DNA of 64,000 bases from Heracleum sosnowskyi. Lineage: Eukaryota > Streptophyta > Magnoliopsida > Apiales > Apiaceae. The notes under the pieces were generated by a model. It worked only from the letters and a program-made list of their open reading frames with translations, had not been told where the DNA came from and searched no databases. Shown here one piece after another: positions 56,451-64,000 of this stretch (positions within the stretch are counted from its first letter, which is position 1; every line of letters starts with the position of its first letter). The translations under genes and the position numbers were made by a program. Location of the stretch: positions 87,030,363 to 87,094,362 of the forward strand of contig CM061239.1 of NCBI GenBank assembly GCA_030848705.1. Reading direction: 5' to 3'.

Positions 56451-56999
56451 GCAAAAGCAGTATAGATTGCAGCAATCTGGGAAACCCTGAAGAAATTGAA
56501 ACATTTTATTTCCATCTGGACAATAGAGATGATTGGAAAAATCTTACTACCCAAAGGTGAACCATCTAAAGGACCAGTGGACCGAGAATGATAAAGCAAG
56601 CTTGCTGGACCTATATTAACGCATAATTTTGTAATCTAGCAAGTGTTCTAAACTTGGAATATATAACCAAGTGTAGCAGTATTATTGAAACTAAGAAACA
56701 CAAGTATATTTGCTTATAACTCTTAGAATACTTTGTGAAGCAAAAATACTAAAACTGTAGATGTGTGTTTTTGTAAAAGCACCACAAATTATCTCATTAA
56801 CATAAACTCTCAGGTGGAACAATTCAATCCACCTTAAATTTTTAAGTATTGTCTTTTAGATTTTGCAATTAGAGTTTTACTCTTTACTATCTTATTGTCA
56901 TTCTGCAATCAAGAATTGAGAAAATTTTAATAGATTGTATTCAACCCCCCCCCCCCCCCCCCTGTACAATCTAGTGATTTATATTGTCTGGGAATAACA
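56451..56999 (+). repeat. Copia-type LTR-like right part with poly-C, copy D
   Basis: Homologous to 43448-43969, with 18 C at 56945-56962, ending GGGAATAACA. Confidence 0.55.
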
Positions 57000-57122
57000 A
57001 GCATAAAAACGGCGAAAAAAACACAAATAATAAATCAAAACAGAAACCCTCTGCATGAGTCATGCGAAAACAAAAGATTCAATTTGAAGATTAAGAATAA
57101 GTAACTTTAAAAGCTCTAATAT

Positions 57123-57300
57123 GCCTCCGGGCGTGTAGTTGACTTGGTGAGAGTACTGGTTATTGACCAAAGCATTCAAGGTTCGATTCCTGGAGGCGTG
57201 GAGAATTTTTCACACACTCTAGGTTGAAGGTCCACCAGTGTGGTCTTGTCGCTCAGTTAATCTGATTTACATGTCACGTGTTGGGCCTGAGGCGTCTGGC
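57123..57300 (+). repeat. tRNA-derived SINE-like element, copy D
   Basis: GCCTCCG head, B box GGTTCGATTCC, acceptor 3' strand ending at 57197. The body is cut short near 57300, where other sequence begins. Confidence 0.55.
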
Positions 57301-57339
57301 GTGATAACCGTCTGGGGTGATAACGGTTAGGAATAAGGA

Positions 57340-57841
57340 CCGTTGTCACATGGTTGTAGTGAAAGTTTTCTGAAAATTTAGGACCGTTATCACCGGGTTG
57401 TAGTGGTCGTGGCATGAATTATGGGTTTCAAGTTATTGTTGTTTATGTGGTTATGTGGTATCGTATCTATCGAATAAGAATAAGAATATGTGAATCAAAA
57501 GTTATGTATTGTGTATCGTTATTGTATCGTATTGAATATCGTATTATCTTGTATGTATACATGTTATTTGCCCGACTAGTTGGATCAATTGGTTTCTTGC
57601 TGGGTTGTATGGCTCATTCCTTACAATTTTCAAGTTTGGTGTAACTCAAGTGGGATAGCATTAGAGTTCGAGGATCTTAGGTTCGGAATAGATTGGTTTT
57701 GGGATTATCGTTAGCTATGCTATTGTAATTGTTAGCTTTGTAATAGAACTTTTGTCACGCTTCCGTCTTTAATTGTCATTGTATAGTACTTTATTTAAGA
57801 TTTGTATTTAGATTTAATAGTCTGAAAAGTTGGGCTGTAAC
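57340..57841 (+). repeat. Right part of a gypsy-type LTR, plus orientation
   Basis: It ends GGGCTGTAACA and is similar, in inverse direction, to the ends of the LTR that starts at 57836. A conserved GCTGGGTTGTATGGCTCATT stretch near 57599 has a counterpart near 58135-58165 on the other strand. No gene. Confidence 0.6.
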
Positions 57842-59670
57842 AGCCCGACTTTTCGGACTATTAATTCTAAATACAAAACTTAAATAAAATAGCTTCTTTA
57901 TTCAATAAATCCAAAATTTTCACAAAAGTCAAAGCAACGGTCAAACTCAATATTTCGAAAACACAAAATCGGAGACGCAGCTCCACAAATCCAATACTCA
58001 ATGCCACCATTTATTCTAATAATGCCATAAGTCTTTTCAATAAATTCATTCAAATCAGCTAACACGAAAATCCACAAAATTCACATCCTTACTCTCATAA
58101 GCTTCCAAAAATCATAACCTGAAATATTAAAAAAGAGTGAGCTACACAGCTCAGCAAGTAACAGTTTGACTTACGGATATTCTCAAAATCATTGGGCGTT
58201 TTAATAAAAAAAAATCTCAAAACAATGATAATTTTAAAAGCCTTTGCGAAAATAGATCCAACCGAAAGTTTATACTTAAAAATTCAGAATTTAAAACAGA
58301 AGCAAAATTTAAAACAGATACAGAAGCAGAAATAGAACGAAAATCAAAAGTACCACAGTCTTGCTCTACGGCCACACTTTCCCAGTAGCCGGGATCTTAT
58401 TCTTATTCTTATATGCCACATTTTTCCAGTGACCGGCATCTAAAGTTCAATAATTACGCACCCTTAATAGGTATCTAAAGTTGCACTTACGCCCCCTTAA
58501 TAGGTATCTAAAGTTGCACACTTGTGCGCCTACTGAGGGTATCTAAGGCTAGTTCCAGAACTATATCGTAAATTACGAACGGGTTCGAAACGTAGAGACT
58601 GAGGGATTCAAAAGATTCTCAATTCTTATATCTTATACAGTTGGAAACAATATTCTTATATCTTATACAAAATTCGAAAAACAGAGTATACATATCTTTT
58701 CTGAAAATAAAAGTAAGTCAAAAATTATTTACCTCAAAAGCGATCAACTACCGAAATCAATGCGAGCAAATACTATAATTTTATTAAACCAATCAAAGTC
58801 AAATAATGTTCACACCACCTTAATAGAACCCATGCGACGCTTACATATAACTTACTCAATGAAATTTCAAAAATTAGACACCAAAACATCTTGCAAAATA
58901 GACCATTATTAACAAAATCAGTTATGACCAGTTCTAGAAATTGACAAATTAATCTATGAAAATGACTTTATCTGAAAATGTACAAAACACGAAAAACGTA
59001 GGCAATTCCGAGACCTTTCCAGAATGGTAAGGATCGATTAAAACAAACAAGTAACGAATTCAGAATTCAAACAAATGCGTACTGCAAAACAGAATCAGGC
59101 CCTGACTTCCCTAGTATTCTGCTGATAAAGACTTCCAAATGACAGAATTTGATTGAAGAATGCAAATAAACACGTAGAGCTCGAAATACCTTTCCAGAAT
59201 GATATTACTCATAATTTTTGGTTAAAAACTTAATTTACTATGAATTTTCAAAGTTAGACATCTCATCTTCAAAAACATACTGGCTGGTCAATAAATCCCA
59301 AAACAACTCATGTTTACAGATCGAATTTCGAAAACCATAAAGAATAAAAGTCGTAGATAATTCAAATACCTTTTCGGGGAGTCTAATATCATAAATTTCC
59401 GACAAATAACGAGTCAGATACGAGTTTTACAAGAATTCAGACTTTATATAGAGTATACATACAAAATCGGACAAAACAAAGAACTCATGGATATATATCA
59501 TATTATATACCAAAACATTATCACATATACAAATAATCAAGAAACTATGATTTACACATAATATCATACACAAGAATATATAGAGAATACAAGAATGGTT
59601 ACTTTTTTTTAAACTTGTTATGAGACCTCCTCTCGTGCTCTTCTTTTTCTCCTCCTATCTCTCTTTCGGC

Positions 59671-59708
<38 letters not shown>

Positions 59709-59971
59709 AATGTTTGCTAGGGTTTTCATCTCTTTTTTTTAACACGCTTGTATCTAGATCTGTATAGATCCATTTTAATAAAATTGGGCCAACTAAAATT
59801 TTAAACTAAAACCCAACAAAATTAAATTAGTACGGCCCCTTAATTCAATTGTATTCTAAAGTCAATTATGTAACTCATTAATACAATTATTTTAATTCAC
59901 TTCTAATTCTAATTTCAATCAAATTTTAATATATTAAAATTATAAGAAAAACCAGGAATATCACATACTAC
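57836..59971 (-). repeat. Gypsy-type LTR, minus orientation (about 2.1 kb)
   Basis: In minus sense it starts TGTGATATTCC after a PPT-like AAGGAGGGTAGTA (59972-59984) and ends GGGCTGTTACA at 57836. AT-rich, with a (CT)n run at 59669-59702. It contains no gene. Confidence 0.65.
59669..59702. repeat. (CT)n microsatellite
   Basis: About sixteen CT units within the minus-strand LTR. Confidence 0.8.
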
Positions 59972-60147
59972 CCTCCTTAAAAAGAAATTTGGTCCCCAAA
60001 TTCACAACAATCCTATCACATGGCATGTCTACCCATTAATCTCCTACAAATCAAACTTAAACTATGGTTCACAAGATCGCACCCTAGAGAATGTATTAGT
60101 CCCATACCTAACACACTCTGAAGGATAGCCTGCTCTTGATACCAACT
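59972..60147 (-). other. Short internal region with PPT and primer site
   Basis: On the minus strand TTGGTATCAAGAGCAGG (about 60129-60145) resembles a Met-tRNA primer site next to the LTR at 60148, and the PPT-like sequence lies at the other end. Only about 175 bp lie between, so all coding sequence is missing. Confidence 0.6.
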
Positions 60148-60379
60148 GTGATAACCCGGGTCAAATCCCGAGCCTTTTTCGAAAATTGGGTCAAGTCCCG
60201 ATTTCGAGTCCGAATAAGCCAAAACATATTGGCCCAAATGCAGCCGACTCGGGTAGTCCTCAAGCCCACCATAGGCCCCCGAAAAAATCATGATTTATTG
60301 GTGCTAATTAGTAGCAGTACTTTCCTTATAAACTGAACTGAAGTCCCAAATCTACTCGATGTGGGACTGGGGTGTTACA
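60148..60379 (-). repeat. Short LTR (232 bp), minus orientation
   Basis: TGTAACACCCC...GGTTATCACA in minus sense, with CCCACATCGA and a TTATAAGG TATA-like box. The ends TGT...ACA and the adjacent primer site support a TRIM-like or small gypsy LTR. The other LTR next to the internal region (57836-59971) is different, so the assembly is a composite. Confidence 0.65.
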
Positions 60380-60640
60380 GTTGCTTATGAGGAAGTCCAA
60401 ACAGGCACATAATTCTGAGGACATTCATTATGCTAACATTTATAACGCAGTAAATAACATAATAAATATATAATTGATAATCAATAAAACATAATTCATA
60501 CTAATTATAAAACAATTCCCTAAAATATCAAAGTATTGTCTCTAGAGCACCAACACTAACAACATTCAACACATGTAAGCCTAAGTTTTGTAAATTTGTG
60601 AGTATATGTAAGTTTGTATACATATTCGTTGTGACTTTCA
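60380..60640. other. Spacer without a recognisable feature
   Basis: AT-rich, no gene and no repeat that I can name, up to where copy C of the duplicated segment starts. Confidence 0.5.
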
Positions 60641-61284
60641 CTGACAAGTTGAACATTGACGAACACACTCTTCAAGAATTATCAACACAAGCGTGTTGAC
60701 CATAAGTCTTGATGAGATATTAATATTTAGGTGACATGAAGAGATAGCACAGTGGACTTCTAAAAAAATCTATAATTAATAAAGTATATACGTATAACCT
60801 AATCTATTAATAAAACATAATATTTAAAAAAATTATAAATTTAATTGGTGATTTATTCATCAATGTGAAGCACATATACTTTCTCTTTAAATACCAAAAT
60901 AATGTAAAACTTAAGTTCTTTTGGTAACTTTATAAATTTCATGGTACCCTTAATTAAAATGTATAAGTCTGTATAATTATTGTTTTTGTGATTTTTTCTT
61001 GTCATCTTTTCAGTTTTCTTGTTTTTCATATTATATGTACCGATGTTCATAAGCAAAACGGTTGATAATTTAATTGAATAGAGAAGGAAATGACTATGAA
61101 GGTGCATTCCATGAATCCAGTGGTAATGATAGAAACTGAATTTCACGGAAGGAATATATTTCATGATTATGTTGTAATAATATGAATTTATTTCGACTCT
61201 AAGCATTTTGTATCGCGCAAAGTGCTTGAATAAGATTTTTGTATAATATATTTGTATGCTATAAAATATGATATATTGTTAATA

Positions 61285-61478
61285 GAGAATCATGTACCTG
61301 AGGTCATCCTCGGGGGTTCTACCTGAGATTATAACATATCCTCATATAAATACACAAGGGCAGAATTGTAAATGCAGAATGAGTTTTTAATGATTACAAA
61401 AATGCCATTAAAATTATATAGGAAGAGGTTATAATCTCAGGGGAGTTACCTGAGATCATCCTCATGCCCATTTTTCTC
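61285..61478. mobile_element. Mutator-type MITE (194 bp)
   Basis: Flanked by the 9-bp direct repeat TTGTTAATA (61276-61284 and 61479-61487). Copies A and B have one TTCTTAATA here and no insert. The ends are GAGAA...TTCTC, and an internal inverted repeat CCTGAGATTATAAC/GTTATAATCTCAGG makes a fold-back. A 9-bp duplication is typical of Mutator-like elements. No coding capacity. Confidence 0.75.
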
Positions 61479-62106
61479 TTGTTAATAATAATTATCAACA
61501 ATGTTTCGTTATAAAATAGAAACATATTCTTTCGTAGAGTAAGATACGAACACACACCAACGTACCCACACGCACTTAACTTTTTAATTTTAAAATTTTA
61601 TTGAAAAATTGCATGTTTAATACAATCGTGTACAATATAAAATTCTATTATATACACGCAAATGTATATATTCTGACCTAAAAATATTATTTCCTAATTT
61701 ATTTTTGAATTCAATTTAATGAATTTACCCTATTTTTTATATCAATACTTCAAAAACTCCTATTTAAATTTTATACACTTTTAAATGTAATCTAAATTAT
61801 TTAATTTGTAGGATTTTATTTTTAACCAAACATCTATTTCTAATCAAATTAAATTTGTGTACAATATTTAAGACCATCGATTAAATTGTTATTTTATTTT
61901 TGTAATTCAGTACTTTTTTAACTCAATTGGTTTTTACATACTATGAATATTATCCAATTTTTTAAATTAATATTTAATATTATATTTATTTTGTTTCAAA
62001 ATTTCATTTTAAAACATATAATAAATGTCTATATTGCATTAAACTCATACATGTTTGGCATTAACATTTTAAATTTGATGTACAAGGTCATATATTTATT
62101 CAAAAA

Positions 62107-62320
62107 TCTATACTATTATATAATAGTCGTTTCATTGAAAGTTTTGATTTTCAAGTTTTTTAGTTTTCGATCTAATTAGTAAATAATAAAATAATGTCAA
62201 TAATAGTAATTGGTCAATTGTTTTTTCAAATTAAAACAAGTTATACCATATACCATATACCAAAAATACCATATACCATACCATATACCATACTCGTGCA
62301 TCGCACGAGTTTTAAGCTAG
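62107..62320 (+). mobile_element. Short non-autonomous Helitron (214 bp)
   Basis: Starts TCTATACTATTAT after an A and ends CTAG before a T, as Helitrons do. An 8-bp hairpin ACTCGTGCATCGCACGAGT (62292-62310) lies six bases before CTAG. An internal ATACCAT repeat runs about 62238-62291. Copies A and B lack it. No target duplication, as expected. Confidence 0.85.
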
Positions 62321-62779
62321 TATAAAATTACAAGGGAATAACACAAGTAAATTTAAACCATACTTATTTTATTTTATTTTTTTGTTCAATAAAGATAGTT
62401 ATTGAGAACGTATCAATTAGTATTTAGTAGATATCCCTTCATGGCTAGTCATTGTGGCTAGCATTTTATGTTGAATGTTTGCAATAATTTTGATATTTGT
62501 CTACTTTTCATTAAAATAAATGAATGAAATTAATGATTTTTTCACTACATATATATTGTTGTATATATATATATATATGCACAAAATAATCGATATCATA
62601 CAAGTAGCATCCAAAGGTAAGAAAGTAAATGTAAATATACTTTATTGTGAAACTTCAGTACAATAAACATGCATGCGATACATTAACATTATATGTAAAA
62701 AAAGAAAATTACATGGAAAAGAACTTTATTCTTGAACTCGATTACAATGAACATGCATGTTTATTACTATTTCTTCTTC

Positions 62780-63121
62780 TCACTCACTGGCATCCCCCTT
62801 CCCCTTGTCATTCTTGGCTTGTTTTTCAGATTGAGACGCTACTGATTGTTCATCACAAATCCTATAGACTGAACCTCCAGTCTCATCAGTTACCATTTCA
62901 ACATCTGAACTCTTGATTAAACATAAATCCCTCATCAAAAGATGATAATGAAGTACAATGGCTTCCATGGTCTTCCAAGGCATCTCACGAGCAACTTGTT
63001 GGAAGAATGCGGGAGGTGGTGGAGAATCAAACTGACACCAAATTGTTTCAAATTTCTTATCCTCCTCAAAGGTCCAACCATCTTCAGTGTATTGAGTTTT
63101 CTTACTCTTGGATGGTGCCAT
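62780..63121 (-). CDS. Small SANT/MYB-like protein, copy C
   Basis: 113 codons from the ATG at 63121 (MAPSKSKK). SANT domain as in the other copies, with IWCQF where they have IWGQF. The tail ends NDKGKGDASE. The upstream region is conserved with copies A and B up to about 63700, where an inverted copia LTR begins. The downstream flank carries a MITE and a Helitron that copies A and B lack. Confidence 0.75.
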   Translation of the reverse strand: MAPSKSKKTQYTEDGWTFEEDKKFETIWCQFDSPPPPAFFQQVAREMPWKTMEAIVLHYHLLMRDLCLIKSSDVEMVTDETGGSVYRICDEQSVASQSEKQAKNDKGKGDASE

Positions 63122-63157
63122 TCTCAATGATTGATGAAAGGTGACCCCAAAGTATGT

Positions 63158-63164
63158 ATTTATA
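63158..63164 (-). promoter_or_regulatory. TATA box of SANT gene copy C
   Basis: TATAAAT on the minus strand, same position relative to the start codon as in copies A and B. Confidence 0.55.
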
Positions 63165-63711
63165 AAATATATTGTGAAATGTATATGAATGTGTTTCTCA
63201 TAAATTTGATGGCCTACTTATAGTTGGTGTAGGATCACAAAAAATTATATTTAAATATATCTATAAAGACTACTTTTGTGCCAAATAAAAAATGATATCT
63301 TGTTTTATGTATATCTATGATACACTGAATGTATTTAATGTATATATCTTAAAGCGACGTTTTTAGTTAGACTTATCTATAAGATTGACTATGATTGTTC
63401 ACGATCCAAACTATAGATAACCTAATCTAGAAGTATACGGTGATACAAATATTGTAAATATTAAAATGTAGGATTGACTATGATTGGTCTAGATCCATAC
63501 TACAGATAAATTGATCTAGAAGTATACGGTTATAAATAAACACATATATAAAGTTGGTAAATAATTTAATAAGAAAGTGTATTTGAATCGAAGAAAATAT
63601 GATCACGAATTCTTGGATAATTTCATTTTATTAAACATTGATCGTAATTTCAAAATTTTAAATTATATATATATATATATAAATTTTCTCCCCATACAAA
63701 TATGCTTTATA

Positions 63712-64000
63712 TGTTGCCCAGTAATAAACAATTGTAGAAGGGGGGTTGAATACAATTGTATAAGATTTTTTACTTTAAACACAAATATGAATAATAACAG
63801 CTTTAATAATTCTGATATAAAACGGTTACAAACTCTCTCAAGAAATTCTGATGTTCTTGAGAGCTGCTAGGTTACAAAGATACTCGAGTGTGTGATCTCT
63901 TTTTGTTCTCATGTATATGATCTCTACAAATCGAAACCTAAACTATGTTTATATACTACACAACTTCTCTATCAATTACATGATAAGTCCTAATCAATTA
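63712..64000 (-). repeat. Copia LTR, minus orientation, running out of the window
   Basis: Starts TGTTGCCCAGTAATAA. It matches the inverted end of the LTR at 26377-26930, including the C run (here six G at 63739) and the TATATAAAC-type box. Five bases before it read TTATA. It is a related but not identical subfamily. Confidence 0.85.

Larger units (their letters stand above)
60640..62779. other. AT-rich flank of duplicated segment, copy C
   Basis: Homologous to 31560-32930 plus 41011-41727. More diverged than copies A and B are from each other, and carrying two insertions (61285-61478, 62107-62320). Confidence 0.75.

Noticed and set aside
57414..57644. 76-codon frame with repeated YR/RI residues
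   Set aside because: Derived from a TATCG-rich microrepeat in the LTR, with no conserved counterpart in the inverted LTR.
60016..60291. 91-codon minus-strand frame
   Set aside because: Spans the short LTR, primer site and internal leader; not a plausible gene.

Overview
This is plant nuclear DNA, most likely from a eudicot. It is AT-rich and dominated by nested LTR retrotransposons with TG...CA ends, 5-bp target duplications, tRNA primer sites and polypurine tracts. Only one small host gene family is visible: three copies of a SANT/MYB-like protein. I cannot name the species from sequence alone.

Region 1 (1-26930) is a three-level nest. The outermost layer is a plus-strand Ty1/copia element whose 5' end lies before the window. 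It has gag, protease and integrase, no recognisable reverse transcriptase, and then a very long extra reading frame up to its 3' LTR (26377-26930). Inside that long frame sits a Ty3/gypsy Athila-like element E1 (5047-23779, target duplication ACTGA). E1 keeps only gag and protease. Inside E1's primer-binding site sits a second Athila-like element E2 on the minus strand (6530-17893, duplication GCCGC). E2 has 1429-bp LTRs differing at about eight positions by eye, an uninterrupted 1338-codon pol and a broken env-like gene. E1 and E2 share LTR ends, primer site, core promoter layout, 3' untranslated region and polypurine signals. This suggests a non-autonomous/autonomous pair.

Region 2 (26931-44500, again 60640-63711) is a segmental duplication. 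Each copy has an AT-rich flank and one SANT gene on the minus strand, with a TATA box just upstream. Two copies are followed by a decayed copia RT/RNase H remnant, an LTR end with a poly-C run, and a tRNA-like SINE. The middle copy is split by a decayed Ty3/gypsy Tat element (32931-41010, duplication GTACT) with an antisense extra ORF. The last copy carries a Mutator-type MITE and a short Helitron, with empty sites visible in the paralogues.

Region 3 (44621-60379) holds a Tekay/Del-type chromovirus with a 4040-bp 5' LTR (44706-48745). It has a decayed gag-pol with chromodomain and a 3' LTR cut off near 56050. An acidic extra ORF precedes gag and seems to be reached by splicing from an exon inside the LTR. 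Next come another remnant/SINE segment, two LTR pieces meeting head-on in a palindrome at 57838, and a short LTR with primer site. The window closes (63712-64000) with an inverted LTR related to the outer copia family.

The most interesting signals are: the GC-hairpin module repeated in the E2 promoter, the gag-pol junction and the env spacer; the covarying hairpin and triple PPT-like motif shared by E1 and E2; the LTR-spanning spliced ORF of the chromovirus; and the ATCCTGAT motif that pervades the copia element.
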